Source of the DNA: Sorex araneus
Lineage: Eukaryota > Chordata > Mammalia > Eulipotyphla > Soricidae
Length of the DNA: 64,000 nucleotides
Reading direction: 5' to 3'
NCBI RefSeq assembly: GCF_027595985.1
Contig: NC_073307.1
Location: 37,576,234-37,640,233, forward strand
The notes under the pieces were generated by a model, which was given only the letters and a program-made list of their open reading frames with translations, was not told the DNA's origin and made no database searches. How positions within the stretch are numbered: position 1 is the first letter of the stretch; every line of letters starts with the position of its first letter. The translations under genes and the position numbers were made by a program. Shown here piece after piece: positions 1 through 12,550 of this stretch.

Positions 1-538
1 GCAGAAATGTTCTTGGCCGTTAGTTCTAATTGTCTTGATGTCTCTTCATTGCTACAAAACTCAGATTTTATTCTCAAACTACCGATATGCCTTTGGCGAT
101 TATTTAAACTTTGTCAGGAGCTATAATCTGTTTTCAGGAGGCATATCTATATATTTCCTTTTCATTTCTTTCTTTCGTTTTTTAATGGCAGCAGAAAGAT
201 CACAAACAGGATGTTGTGCAAGTTTAGCAGAACAAGGCCCCTGGGAGTCCTATTCCATTCCACCCTGGTTATTACTTACTGAGTTTTACTGCCTAAATCA
301 GAAACAGTGTAACATCTAGGATGGCAAATCCCCTAAAACCCTTCCATGACCAAGCATTAGCATAGTTTTACAGATGAGGAGGCCGTGGAACAGTGCTTAA
401 GGCAATTTGCTCTAATTGTAAGGTTCCTTTGACACTAGAACCTGATCAATATCCTTGTGCCACCTCCTGTATAGCGGCACAGTCTATCAAGAGGAGGGTG
501 AGAGGAAAATAGGGAGGGAGATAGACAAACAGACACAC

Positions 539-541
<3 letters not shown>

Positions 542-598
<57 letters not shown>
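542..598 (+). repeat. (GA)n microsatellite
   Basis: About 57 bp of GA dinucleotides with one GGA interruption, directly before an old SINE piece. Confidence 0.95.
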
Positions 599-599
599 T

Positions 600-745
600 T
601 GATTTTAAAGTGCCAAAGGGGCCAGGAACATCATCACGTGCCTTGCATGTATGAGGCTCTGGGTTTGATCCCTGGCACCAAATGACCCTGCTCCCACAAT
701 GGGAGTACCCCTGCTCCCCCTCAGCACAAATGTCGTCGTCCCAAC
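600..745 (+). mobile_element. Old tRNA-derived SINE fragment
   Basis: GTGCCTTGCATGTATGAGGC followed by a B-box-like GGGTTTGATCC and CCTGGCACCA. The body is strongly diverged. Confidence 0.5.
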
Positions 746-954
746 CCGTATAATAACACAATAAGAAAACATCCAGGTCTTGCCAAAAAATTCTTAAATC
801 CTGTACACTCCTTGTCCCAGGTTAGTATTTGCCAACCTTTTTCATTCCAGCAGTGCTAAGAAGACCTGGGAGCCACTGCAGATGATTCTTGATCAACTAG
901 TTCAATATATGGATCCAATAATGAATGAGCTGATGCCCAGGATCAACAAGCTCA

Positions 955-1090
955 ACTATCCTTGCAGTGCTCAGGGGCCTTAAGGGCTTTACCTAGTGGT
1001 GCTTAGGTGTCCAAGCAGTGCCAGGAATTGAATGGCGCTGACCAGATGCAAGGCACATGCCTTAATCCCTGGATGAGCTCGCCATCCCTG
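955..1090 (-). mobile_element. Old SINE fragment, antisense
   Basis: GTGCTCAGGGGCC, AGTGGTGCTTAGG and CAGATGCAAGGCACATGCC follow the order of the antisense SINE. Confidence 0.5.
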
Positions 1091-2681
1091 ATTTATATAC
1101 TTTTTTGAAGTACACCATATTAAACTCACTACTATGAGTCCAAGTCTATCCTTCATCAAGTGTTTATATATTTTTCTAATCCTCCTATCATAAATTTTAA
1201 TAACACTGCTATATCTTGTATATGTTTATGTATTTTGCCTTTGGGTGAGCCATAAGCCAAACTATGTTACCTAAAGTGAAGCCATCCTCAAAATCAGTCT
1301 TCACCACCCCACCATCCCTCCAGGGACTACATTTTAGAGTGACACATATTCAAAAGACCTAGCCTCAGATTGTCTTATGATTAAACTGATACTAAAAAAT
1401 TAAAACCATAAAAATTGTTCCTAAATTTCCAAAACAAATTTTAAAAAATGGCACAACAAATTGTTCCTTCACTGTATTCAAGGAACAAATGAACTGGTCT
1501 GGAAAGAAGCGATGAATACATAACATTTTTAATGCATTTTAGTGTTCTTATTATAGAAATAGAATTCTTGGAGCTGACAGAGATTTTAAAGCAGCATTTA
1601 TCCAGCCAACTATCTTTTGACAAAAATGATAATATTGGTTGGCCTTTTAAAATTTACGAGGCATTAGCTGAACATGTGAAATTATTTTATATGTGCCACA
1701 GATTTAAACTCAGACCAGTGAAAAAAGAATCATCAAAGGCCTCCCTTGCTTTATCTTTGGCACAGTAAAAATGCCACCAAGGCAACTAGAAGGATTTTTT
1801 TCTTTGGATTTCCCTTCCTGTAGGCAGTGGATGTTTCTTTAGTATTCTCTCTAGCACTCCACAGATAATAACCTGCTCCCTTAAGTGTCAAAGATCCTAA
1901 GTTTTAATATTTGCTGTGTCTCTGAATCACTCATCAAAAAACCTGGTTCTCCAAGCTGCCCTGGTTCAGTTTCCACCTTCCACTTTTCCCCTATATACTA
2001 AATACAGTCCTTGTACACAATATGTGCTCAGTAAGAAAAGAGTATCTTACTGATACACTAAGAAAAGAGTATCTCTTTTTTGTCCAAAGACACCATAGTG
2101 CTCTGGCTTGGTTGAAAATGACTAAAACTTCTAAGAAGGCCACAGGAACACTGAAAGTTTTCTACTTATAATCATATAAACATTTTGAAATAATTTTGCC
2201 TCTCTCTTTGGAGAACTGGCTGAAGTCCAAAGCCTTACGACATGGGAATGATAAATGTTTAATAAATACTTAATCATTGGTTTATTACCCACAGATTTCT
2301 AAAGCTGGTTTAAATTAGAGCATTCATGGCTGATAATCGTCTAATATTTTACCTTTTTGTATGTACTTTGTGAAGGGGCATTTCAACTTCTTAATTGAGA
2401 ACAGTAAGTTATAAGGGAATTCCCACTTTCATTCTTTCCATGAATCACATAGAGAGGAATGTTTCTTCTCCGGTGACCTGCTTCCTGGGGTAGACCCTTC
2501 TTTCTAGCTACTTTAATCTCTTCAATTCTACAGGCTTCTTCTCTTCAGCATTTATCAGGTGCCCTCTGACTATATTAGGTGCCCTCTGACTATAAAAATA
2601 AAGTCTAGTTCAGCAGGAAAATATAGATATATATAAATAATTTTTCCTGATGCACCATATTTTATTTATATATTTTTTATT

Positions 2682-2682
<1 letters not shown>
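1091..2682. other. Single-copy AT-rich DNA, no gene seen
   Basis: No element was recognised except two tiny tandem duplications. TAAGAAAAGAGTATCT is repeated near 2031 and 2059. An approximately 22-bp unit containing AGGTGCCCTCTGACTATA is repeated at 2558-2594. Confidence 0.5.

Positions 2683-2711
<29 letters not shown>
2683..2711 (+). repeat. (TA)n microsatellite
   Basis: About 29 bp of TA repeats abutting the head of the next SINE. Confidence 0.9.
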
Positions 2712-2712
<1 letters not shown>

Positions 2713-2715
<3 letters not shown>

Positions 2716-2882
2716 GGGGCTAGAGAGATAGCACAGTAAGCAAGGTTCTTGCCTTGCATGCATCTAAGCTGGAGTTAACCCCTGGCACCCCATATGGTCT
2801 CCCAAGGTCCCCAAGGAGTGATCCCTGAGTGGAGAGCAAGAGCTCAGTAAGCCAGGTATGGCCCAACAAACAAACAAAAATA
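2713..2882 (+). mobile_element. tRNA-derived SINE
   Basis: Head GGGGCTAGAGAGATAGCACA, CTTGCCTTGCATGCATC, CCCCATATGGTC and an (AAAC)n tail. Confidence 0.85.
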
Positions 2883-3164
2883 CACATAATTGTGTGAAAT
2901 CAACCCTTCTTGATAAAGAATGGTACAGACCATACTACATTCTTCTCACACCTTCTCTCTCACCTCTTATTTGGCTTTCCGTTCACCTTTCACAGAAGCA
3001 TTTTGAAATATCATTTTTACTACCCGCATTAACTCATCCAAGAGTTTTCCTTGGTTTCCATCATCTAAGTAGACTTGGTAATGCATTTAACACATATTAG
3101 AAATTCTATTTTTTTTCTTCACTGGCTCATTGATTTTTTAAAAAATAACTGTTATTTAACTAAA

Positions 3165-3420
3165 GAATTGTGATTCACAAAGTTATTGAGAATTGAGTTT
3201 TAGATATATGGTATTTCAATACCAATCCTACTACCAGTCAACTTCCCTCCACTAGCATTGCCATACTCCATCCCTCCACCCCCAACCTTGAAAGGCACAT
3301 TACAAAACTCAGTGGTTTCATCTTAGATCTTGTGTCTTCAGTGTTGTTGAGTCTGTGCTTTGCATATATGCCTATAACACTTTCTTACTTGGATATATGG
3401 CTATAACACTCGCTTACAAT
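3165..3420 (-). mobile_element. Old LINE-1-like 3' tail, antisense
   Basis: Shares AAAGTTATT..GAGTTTTAGA, CAGTCAACTTCC and the following C-rich block with 34690-35160. The layout matches other LINE-1 3' tails in the window. Confidence 0.4.
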
Positions 3421-3447
3421 CCGTTCATAATTTTAAGTACACATCCC

Positions 3448-3640
3448 TTAGGGCTGGATAAACAGTACAGGGGTTATGTCACTTGCTTTGCACAGTCAAC
3501 CCAGTTTCATCTCTGGCCCTATTTTAGTCTTCTTGGCATTGCCAGGAGTGGTCCCTGAGTACAGAGCCAGAAGTAAGCCTTACACAACACCTAGAGGGGC
3601 ACAACTCCTGCCCCCACACACACCACTGCAAGTACAAATG
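3448..3640 (+). mobile_element. tRNA-derived SINE, diverged
   Basis: Head TAGGGCTGGATAAACAGTAC, body TGCCAGGAGTGGTCCCTGAG and CAGAGCCAGAAGTAAGCC. Confidence 0.75.
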
Positions 3641-4221
3641 CCTTGCATTGCACTGACTCCAAAACCTGGTGAATTGAAATATAATCCATCCAGGAGTCCA
3701 AGCCCTTGGTCATGGCACCCAGTTCCGGTGTGAGTTCACTGCCACCCTGAACGAATGGGAAAGGACAGGGCTGGTTAGCAGTGCTGCAAACACTGTATCA
3801 GGAGACCTGGGAACAAAGGTAACTTCTGCTGTGGCATGGCAGAAGGTACTCTAATGAATCCTTCCATTGCTAGGGAGGGGTGGAGTTTTCTGTCTTTCCT
3901 CATACCCTGGTTTCCTGCAGATCTTCGTGAGATAAAAACTTAGAGTAATTACTAGTGAAAGTTTTACCAAGAGTTGTTCAACATCAGCAAGACTAAGTTT
4001 GTCTGACCTGCAGAGATTTTCCCTGAACACTGACAGTCTTAAACTGAGGCTTGGGGATGTTGTATCCCCATTTCCCTGGTGAGATGCACAAAGAAGCTGA
4101 CTTGAAGGCATGAGGAAAGGGAAATGAGAAAAAGACAGTAGCTTTTTCTAGACGCTGATCTAGGAGGGCTCTGTAATAACCAAAATGAAACTTGATAGGT
4201 AAACTATCCTCTGATTCAGTA

Positions 4222-4440
4222 ATTCTCAACCCGTGTTGATTCCTCCACCATCAGTAGGAATATCCGGCAATGTCTGGAATTATTTTTAGTGGACACATAT
4301 GGAGTTGGAGTAGCTCTCCCAAAATATATTTGGGAAAACCCAGGGATGTTGCTACACATGTTCTAAACTACAAGCGACCCTCATTCCCCCAACCCTGCCA
4401 CAGAGAATTATCAGGTCCAAAAGGTCAGAAGTGCTAAGGT
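4222..4440. mobile_element. Ancient hAT-Charlie-type non-autonomous DNA transposon (MER class)
   Basis: Starts with a CAGTAATTCTCAACC terminal motif. CCGGCAATGTCTGGAATTAT, AGGGATGTTGCTACACATG and AGAATTATCAGGTCC recall a mammalian MER family. The subfamily was not assigned. Confidence 0.5.
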
Positions 4441-5320
4441 TAGGCCTTATGCTCTGGACTCTGTGTGCTCAAATAAGAATTCTTGCTTTTCGGAATAGAC
4501 TGTGTCAACAGGCTTTTTCCAGACTAAGAGTGCATAACTTGGACATGACTCTACAAAGCAGCCAGCACACAGAGTTTAAGTTGCTTAGTCATATTTCTAC
4601 AGCCAACAAGGGAGGACCCTTTGAAATGAGAATGCTGGCCGGCCCGAGTATCTTTAATGCTGAAGCTCTTCTTCTTCTCTCTGTGCCAAGCAGCTAGGCT
4701 ACAGACACCCCATCCTGGGTGACTAAGGGTGAAGTCATTTCTGCGATGGGAAAGTCAGTTAGAGACAGTGCAAAGATGGTGGACTGAGCCAGAACTTTCC
4801 CCAGAGAGGTATTAAGAGAAGAGAGTGGGTGGAAGAAAGTGAGGGGCTGTCTGAGATGTCGGTAAGTCCGTACTCAGAGGACATCAAAGCCCAGTTCCAG
4901 GAAAGAACTGAGTCAAGGTCACCACCTGGGCTGGTCCCGGGCAGGTGGACCAAAGTGGGCTCCTGGCAAAAGCAGCAAGGTGATAATGAACCGTATCTTG
5001 CCCAAGAAAGGGTCTGTTGTGTCTTATCTTAGAGCCGTTCATCACCCTTTTCTCCCTATCCAGAGTTCCCCAACCCTCCTCCTCTTTTCCCCTGCCACAG
5101 CCTCCTCCCCAGGCAACCCCTTCCTCCTCTGCCTCTGCCCCAGTGCTTCTCAAAAAGCAGCTGCTTGATTCACACTTGAATTTGGAACATTTTGGCTCAT
5201 GAGAGACTGCTTTAGGTTCATCTTATTATTATTGACAATGTACTACCTCTCTACCAACAGGTGTTGAATGGAAATTTTCATGTGTTATAACTGTGGAGTC
5301 ATTGCTTTAAGAAATAATAG
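4441..5320. other. Single-copy DNA, no gene seen
   Basis: Unique-looking sequence with a pyrimidine-rich patch near 5060-5150. Open frames on both strands are short and without recognisable domains. Confidence 0.45.
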
Positions 5321-5505
5321 CTATGGGGGCTAGAAAGGTAGTACATCATGCCTTGCATGCAGCTAACCCAGATTCTATCTCCAGGACCCACACCCCATAT
5401 GGTTCCATGATCCCACCAGGAGTTATCCTTGAGCACCGAGCCCTGAGTAAGCCTGAGCACTGCTATTGTGTGGCTCCAAAACCAATTAATAAGTTAAATG
5501 AAAGC
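5321..5505 (+). mobile_element. tRNA-derived SINE
   Basis: GGGGGCTAGAAAGGTAGTAC head, CCTTGCATGCAGCTAACCC, CCCCATATGG and TGAGCACCGAGCCCTGAGTA. Confidence 0.8.
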
Positions 5506-5727
5506 AAATAGTTATTTCTGGATCCTTGAATCTAGCTCACTTTATTTTAGAAAAGAGGCATCTAAAGTCCATATGACGCAAATTATCCACTCGGTTTACC
5601 ATAGTGTTCAGAAGTGGGGCCGTTCTCATCGTCCCTTTTGATATTGTTCTGACATTTTTTGTTTTTGATTGGGTAATGGTTATATACAGAATGAAACAGA
5701 CCAAGGTACACATAAAAAAAACTTAAC

Positions 5728-5925
5728 TCCTGGAGCCGGAGGATAGTACAGTGTGTAGGAAACTTGCCTTGCACAAAGCCAACCTGGGTTTTATCCTTGC
5801 CACCACGTACGGTCCCCTGAGCACACCAGGAGTGATCCCTGAGCACAGAGCCAGGAGTTTAAGTCCCAAGTACCATTGCCAACTGTGACCCAAAGTACAA
5901 ATGAATAAATAAATAAGTAAAATTT
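5728..5925 (+). mobile_element. tRNA-derived SINE
   Basis: GCCGGAGGATAGTACAGTGT head, TTGCCTTGCACAAAGCC, GGTCCCCTGAGCACACCAGG and an (AAAT)n tail. Confidence 0.85.
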
Positions 5926-7329
5926 CAAAGATAAAGCAAAACTTAATTCCACTTCTGGTACTACAGGTTCCCTTCCAGGCTCTATCAGCAGCAATTCCTG
6001 CTGCCTTGTCACCCTTCCAGAATGCATGTGCATTCACAGTTGTATCTGTATAGGTGACTGTCACCCCCTGACCTCAAGGCCATGGCCCTCCATGCCTCTC
6101 AGGTCACTGCAGCTTCTCTTGCTCAAGAAGAGATGTAACAAAACAGATGACACATTTGAGCTGCTTAAGGAAAACTTGGTGACTCAGAGGGACACAGATT
6201 GTTCCCTGCACCTTTCCTCCCTCATTACCAGGTGACCTTGCCAAGGGCAAGTGGTGACATTCTGATTTACCACGAAGCCGACTGGACACAGCTCACATTA
6301 GAACAGAATCTGAAATTCAAACACCGAAAAGAAAAATAATATTTTCTTAAGGCTTCCAGTTTCGAAATCAAATTTGCTTTGTAGCTTTGTTGAAAATATT
6401 ATTTTCTTTTTAGTTCAATAAACACAGTTCGTTGGAAAGAATAAAAACAGGACACCCCCTCCACCCTACCCCTGACCCTTTCAATTCCCAACGAACTACC
6501 AAATTTTGAACTTTAGACCCTATTGTACCACATTCCTGAAATCTCTGCTTAACATTGCAGAGAACAAGGACCAGGAGCCTCATTGTTTTCCATGGCCAGG
6601 TTAGGCAGGGGCTCATTCAGGCTCCAGATATAAAAGGCAAACTTGGCTCTCAATATGGCTTTGTCGTTTACAAGGCCCTGTACTGGAATAAACCAGGGAT
6701 GCATTTCTTTTGGCTCTTACAGCCTTTTGCATTGTGACTTCAGCCCTCCAAAGGTTTTATCCGGGTTTTCTGAAAGTGGATAATTTTCACAAGTTTGCTT
6801 TGGCACTCTGGACTTAGATTTTTATTGAAAGTCACAGTTGTTTTAGTGGGCACGGTAGTGTGCCAACAGATCTCAGTAGGGGCCTTCCCGCCAGTTTGAT
6901 GAGAGCTGTGTGCGTCTCAACAGTGCCAAGTGTTGGCAGGAGCAGTTTGACCTCCCACCCTTTGTTTGTCTGCCTTGACCACTGGCTCGTTTGCACTTTC
7001 AATGGAAGGACACTCTGTATAGGTGTGTCGGCAACATTTCTGAAACCAAACTGCCATCTCTACATGGAAGACACCTCTCTCTTCCATTTCCAACTGGACC
7101 GGGTGGTTCAGTGCTTGGGTCTACGAATGAGGCGCTGCTCAGGTTCTGCAGTGCTTGTAGGCTCAGTCCACAGTGCTTGGGGGTCCTCCAGAAATACAGC
7201 TGGAGGAGCTCAGGAGGAGAGCGGGTGTCATGCAGTGCTAGGGCCTGAACTTAGTCCCAGCTTCGCTGACCACTGGGATATCTCCCTAGCACCTGTTTTC
7301 TATTTTTTTTTTCCTGGAACAAATTTTAC
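5926..7329. other. Mostly single-copy DNA, no gene seen
   Basis: Unrecognised sequence. A degraded antisense SINE may lie at about 7105-7300 (CAGTGCTTGGGGGTCCTCCA), too diverged to call. The 162-residue frame beginning 6860 has no recognisable domain and overlaps this patch. Confidence 0.4.
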
Positions 7330-7379
7330 TAATTTGAGTGGTTTTTAATATTTGACATTTGAGGCTGTATAGCTTCACA

Positions 7380-7560
7380 CCTCTGTGTATAAACCTCACT
7401 GCAGTATAATCCTAGGTCCCAGAACCATCCTACTATTCTTATCTCCTGCTCCTCTGGTAACCACCAGGGTATTCACAGAATCTAAGAGTTTATTTTTGTT
7501 CTGTTCCTGTTATTTCTCTGGAGTTATGCCTATTTTTTTCTATCTTATCAAACAGAGAAG
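7380..7560 (-). mobile_element. Old LINE-1 3' fragment, antisense
   Basis: CCTCTGGTAACCACCAGG followed by a TTTATTTTTGTTCTGTTCC stretch fits the antisense 3' region of ancient mammalian L1. Confidence 0.4.
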
Positions 7561-8686
7561 GAAATGGCAGCTTGGGGAAGGTATCTTTTCCATGAAGTGA
7601 AATAAAATAAATGCTTGGTGGAGAAGAGATTTGGAAAGAAGCTCTCACACCCACTCCCCAAATGCCCTTCATATAATAAATGGGAAAGATGACTGACTGA
7701 TGGGGCTTCAAATAAAGGTGCAAAGAGATTTTTTTGGGGAAAAAAAGACATCTGTTCTTCCTACATGACCACATGTATATCGTCACAGCATCACAAGAAA
7801 GTCAAACCCAAATAGGCTTTAACTGGATTTTACAAGATCTTTGTAGTAGGATTAAGAAGTCCTCCCTATTTTCTCTTTATTTTTTCTATATGGCACTTTT
7901 TCCTTGTCTTCTGGAACCTGCTATGACTGGGAAGCTCTTCTGAATTTTACTTTATGAAACATTTAAGAAGACTTACGTGATTTATGACTCAACCTTGAAA
8001 CAGCTCTTATGCTTTAAAATGAAAATAACTCCTAATTTTTAAAGATGAAAACCCTCTAAGTGAGTTATTTCCTGTTGATAAACAGCTCTCAGTAAAATTT
8101 CAATAAGGTAAGAAAACAAATGCATAGTGAAGAAAAAGATGGACATGAAAACAGATTTTATTAGGTGCCCTAGTTAAAAAAAAAAGGTTTTGCACCAACT
8201 AGAACTACAAAGAAATCTGCTAGTTTATAATTTCCACCTTTCCCTTCATAATACTAGCTTTTCTATTTTCAATTTCCCTGGTTTACACAGTGCTCTTAAA
8301 CCTCCAGATCATAAGAACAACAACAAAAAAACCCATTCCAAAAATCTCATAGGCGGGGTTTTTCTTTGAAAAGTACTACTCATGAGCAGAGTTGTTTTGT
8401 TCTCTTGGGTGGGTCTCCTGGACCATGTGAACTTAGAGCCACAGTAACACCAAGCTGTGGGCACCTGGAGTTCTCTGTCCCCAAAGAATATGATGGCAGA
8501 CCCTGTGAGTTGCATCCACACCCTGTGAGTGCATCCACAGTCATTCTCCATCTTATGTGTTTCTTCCTGTTTCTCATGAAAGAGGTCAAAAAAGGGAAAG
8601 AATTCTTTCCCAGCCTTCCACCTGAGGATAACCTGCTCACCAAATTCTGGCTTAAAAAGGCATAGGAAATTTTTATGAGAGCAGAG

Positions 8687-8800
8687 TTTCTCAAACTTTA
8701 AAGTGTACACAAATTACCCAGGCGCCCTGTTCAAATGCAGCATCTGAATCAGTACTCAGGATGGAGTCAGGATATTGCAAAGTAAAACATCCCAGAAAAC
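8687..8800. mobile_element. Ancient MER5A-like hAT fragment
   Basis: GAGTTTCTCAAACTTTAAAG, AATTACCCAGGCGCC and CATCTGAATCAGTACTCAGG follow the order of a MER5-type element. Confidence 0.45.
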
Positions 8801-9782
8801 TCATTCTGGCAAGGGTTTTCCTCTCTGATTGGGAGAGGGCTGTGGAATAATAAAGCTACTTCTGTCCTTTCTACTAGTTTCATGCTTTGGAAAGGAGCGA
8901 AGGATGTGAGTGTGGGGCTGTTGGCAACTTTCTTATGCCCAGGAGGGTGAAAGGCAACATATTGAGATTAGCAACAGAGAATGAAAATTGGGCTAGATCT
9001 TTGACCTTGCCACTATGCCATTGAAATAAACACTCTTGGAGCCTTCTTATTTCAATGGGACAGTAAGTATCATTATGGCTTATGTCACCATTTGTCATGT
9101 TTTCTATTGTTAAACACAACCATCCTTTTCTATTACATGCTATAACCAAGCTGAGCCATGCAGCACCAAATTTATAATCTATTATGCTTGGCAGATCCCA
9201 TTGTCTTTAGCCAGTGGCCTAACAGAGTTCCTGGGCCCAAATGATGGTGTAGTGGAGCAGAGAACAATTTACACGTGTTTCCGAGAAAAAATATCTTTAG
9301 GATTGTGTAAATTTTTAAAACTCTTTTCATAGAAATGGTAGACAGAGAAAATATTCTGAGGTGTTTTCTCTGCTGCCTTATTCTTCTAATGAAACTACTC
9401 TGAAGAATGAGAGGCTAATTAGTTCCACAGTTGAGCTCATAAAGTGAAGTTTTCTGTTGAAGTTTACTGGCATTCAAAATATCAACACTGACGGCCTTGG
9501 TGGAGGAATTACAATAAATCATTGGGTTGGTGTAATTTTGTCTACTATGAATTTTGAATTTTTTTCTATCTTTCATTTCTTCCAAAATTATACCTGGCCC
9601 GCTCCATTTCAGTGTTCTAATTAGGTTGCAATCTTGCCTGCAATAAAATAACAGTAACTTAGGTAGACATTTATTTGTTTTACTTAATAGTCTGAGTGCA
9701 AATGGTCCAAGAGAGAAAATTTTATGGTGTCAGGGATTCACTCTGGTCTTGCTGCTCCAAGCCATTTCTGTGTTCCAGGCAG
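8801..9782. other. Single-copy DNA, no gene seen
   Basis: AT-rich sequence in which no repeat or coding signal was recognised. Confidence 0.45.
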
Positions 9783-9784
9783 GG

Positions 9785-9816
<32 letters not shown>

Positions 9817-9827
9817 TGTGTGTGTGT
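9783..9827 (+). repeat. Poly-T followed by (TG)n
   Basis: About 19 T then 12 GT units. Confidence 0.95.
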
Positions 9828-10059
9828 TGGGGGCTGGGAGGTGTGGGGGTGAGGGAGGCAGGAGTGCAGACACAGAAGGGATGTTTAATTTCCATTGTGA
9901 TATAATTTTAATTTTCTGCCCTTCCTAGTGATGTTCCTTCCCCCAATACCATGCACTATCTTTGTAATGGAATTACAAACAGTTTCCACATTGTAAAATT
10001 TCTTTCACAGTAAAATTTTTTTTCCACTCCTTTTCCCTCTAATATAATCCTAATGTAAT

Positions 10060-10275
10060 CCTTGCATGGCAGACCCTGGCAAACACCCCGTGATGTATTC
10101 GATATGCCAAAAACAGTAACAATAACAAGTCTCATTCCCCTGAAAGAGCTCCCAATAATTGAGAAAGACGAGTAAGGAGAGGCTGCTAAAATCTTAGGGC
10201 TGGGATCAATGGAGATGTTACTGGCGCCCGCTCGAGTAAATCAATGAACAAAAGGATGACAGTGATACAGTGTAT
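10060..10275 (+). mobile_element. SINE2 (longer SINE variant), 5'-truncated
   Basis: ATATGCCAAAAACAGTAACA, TGGAGATGTTACTGGCGCCC and the terminal GATGACAGTGATACAGTG identify the 3' module of the longer SINE. A module shared with the long composite repeat (GTAAGGAGAGGCTGCTAAAA) is also present. Confidence 0.85.
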
Positions 10276-11582
10276 AAGACAGTGATACTCCTGTTTAGGC
10301 CTGTAGCTTCTTAGAGGCACACATTCTGGCCAGTGCAGCAAAATTCTGCAAGTTCTCCAAGTCTGTAGATGAGCATTCATTTGGGGTTTAATGAGCACCC
10401 TCCAATACTGACAAGTCTCCAGAAATGACAAGTTGGGTCCATGGAGTCTGTGTGTAAAAAGGTCTGAGAAAATTAATTCCTAACCAAAACAGCAGCTGAA
10501 GGGAAGCAAGCAGGCATCTTTTGGGTGCTTTGGCTTAAACGGTATACACAGAGCCAGGGCAGAGGGCAAAGTTGATTCAAAGCACAGTCCCATTTCTATC
10601 TCTTCAGTCTGGCCACTATGATCTCCTAATCTGAGCTTAGAGACACGAAGGACTATAACAAAATAATCAATAAAAAACTAATATAGATGAGAATTTTGAC
10701 AAGACATATGGCATGGCTGAACAAATGTTAGAATGACACTGTGGGAGGGCAGTACTTAAGCAGCAAATTATACCCACTGTCAGACACCACAGGAACTATT
10801 AGTTAGGATGATTGCTATAACTGAATTTATATTATGTCACTATTTAATTTCACATTAATCACTACCCTCCCACTCACGCAGACACTTCATGAATCTCTAA
10901 GCTACAGGGTATGCTTCATGAAGCACAGCCCAACTACTGAAGAGAATAAAGGAAACCACGTTTCTTGGTCAACACCGGTGTTTTTTCAGCACGTTTACAC
11001 CAGCACCTGTCCTCCATACTATCCAAGGACCAGCAGTTATAACCAAGGTGGTAGATCAGAAGATTTCAACTTTTCTACACCTGTGAAGCCACATCAGTCA
11101 GTAGACTGATGGCTTAAGAACACTGGTCTACATGACAGTGAGAAACTGGACATGCAACAAAAAGTTTCACATGTGATGTTTAAAAGAAATTACATTCAAA
11201 GATATTTTCCACTTTCTTCTAGAATGACTATTATGAACAGACTCAAACTAGGAAAATTTGTGACTAGTTACGGTTTGGAGCCATTTCATCATCTTTGAGA
11301 GGGGGCAGTGGATAACATTTCCTTTCCACTTGTCACCCTACTTTCCAAGTCTCCCACCAATTCACACCTAAATCTTGACTTGACAAAGAAAAATCCTTAT
11401 TAGGAACTGTTTCTCTCTTAAACTTCTCCATCAAATTTGAACTCTATTGTAATTCATTCTCTAAGAACACAGATGTCTGTTAGTATTCAGAGATGAAGGA
11501 ATTGAATATGCAATCGTCTCCACTATTAAAATTACAAGCTTAGGGCTTTCAAAACCTTAAAGATAAAGAGAAAGAAAAACAA
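10276..11582. other. Single-copy DNA, no gene seen
   Basis: No recognised repeat. The frame at 10834-11109 (91 residues) has no family features. Confidence 0.45.
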
Positions 11583-11591
11583 TAGAAATTT

Positions 11592-11793
11592 GTTTTTGTT
11601 TTGTTTTTTTTTTGTTTTGTTTTGTATTTTCTTTTGGGGTCACACCCAGTGATGCTCAAGGATTACTCCTGGCTCTGCACTCAGAAATTACTCCTGGTGG
11701 TGCTCAGGGGACCATATGGGATGCTGGGAATCGAACCCGGATTGGCCGCATGCAAGGCAAACGCCCTACCCGCTGTGCTATTGCTCCAGCCCC
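11592..11793 (-). mobile_element. tRNA-derived SINE with target duplication
   Basis: Complete antisense copy from T-rich end to TATTGCTCCAGCCCC head. It is flanked by TAGAAATTT at 11583-11591 and 11794-11802. Confidence 0.9.
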
Positions 11794-11886
11794 TAGAAAT
11801 TTAAGTTTTTAGAAAAAATAGCACAACTATAGGTGATCACCTAACAGAGCTTCCCTCCAGTCACTCCATAGGTCTTGAAATTTTAT

Positions 11887-12008
11887 ATCACTGTCATCCC
11901 ATTGCTCATTGATTTGCTCAAGTGGGCACCAGTAACACCTCATTGTGAGACTTGTTGTTACTGTTTTTGGCATATCAAATAAGCCACAGGTAGCTTGCCA
12001 GGCTCTGT
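11887..12008 (-). mobile_element. SINE2 3' module, antisense, truncated
   Basis: ATCACTGTCATCCCATTGCT, TTTTTGGCATATCAAATAAG and GGTAGCTTGCCAGGCTCTGT, cut off at the join with the next SINE. Confidence 0.85.
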
Positions 12009-12173
12009 CGTGGGGCACAGCAGGTAGGGCATTTGCCTTGCACACAGCCGACCCAGGTTCAAATCCCAGCATCCCATATGGTCCCCTGAGCACCGCCAGG
12101 AGTAATTCCTGAATGCAGAGCCAGGAGTAACCCCTGTGCATCGCCCAGTATGACCCAAAAAGCAAAAAAAAAA
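12009..12173 (+). mobile_element. tRNA-derived SINE lacking its first bases
   Basis: Begins CACAGCAGGTAGGGC directly after an antisense SINE2. It continues through CATATGGTCCCCTGAGCACC to an A tail. Confidence 0.9.
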
Positions 12174-12550
12174 TGATGATTATAATAAAGAAAGGAGATC
12201 AAGTGACTGTGCATGACATAGAAAAAGTTAACAACTGAACGTTAACTGATGACTAAGGAAGATACTAAATTATATGGACTTCATTACGACAACATTAAAA
12301 GCTTACATGTGAATAGAAGGGATAGAAATTGGCAAAACTAGGTTAGAGACTTAATTTAGTGTGATGATAGAAAATAAATGATAAGAATGCTTCTTTTGCA
12401 TACTGAAGACAGCTACCCTACTTTCCTAGCTTGAAGGAAAGTCCATCTGGAAGGTGGAGGTGCTAATCTCAACAGGAAATGATCCAGCTTGCATAATTCC
12501 TCCTTGTTCTTTGTAAATAGACATTATAATATTTTGTTGTTATTCAACTG

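Noticed and set aside
6860-7348. 162-residue open frame
   Set aside because: No recognisable domain, no codon signature and partial overlap with a decayed SINE-like patch.
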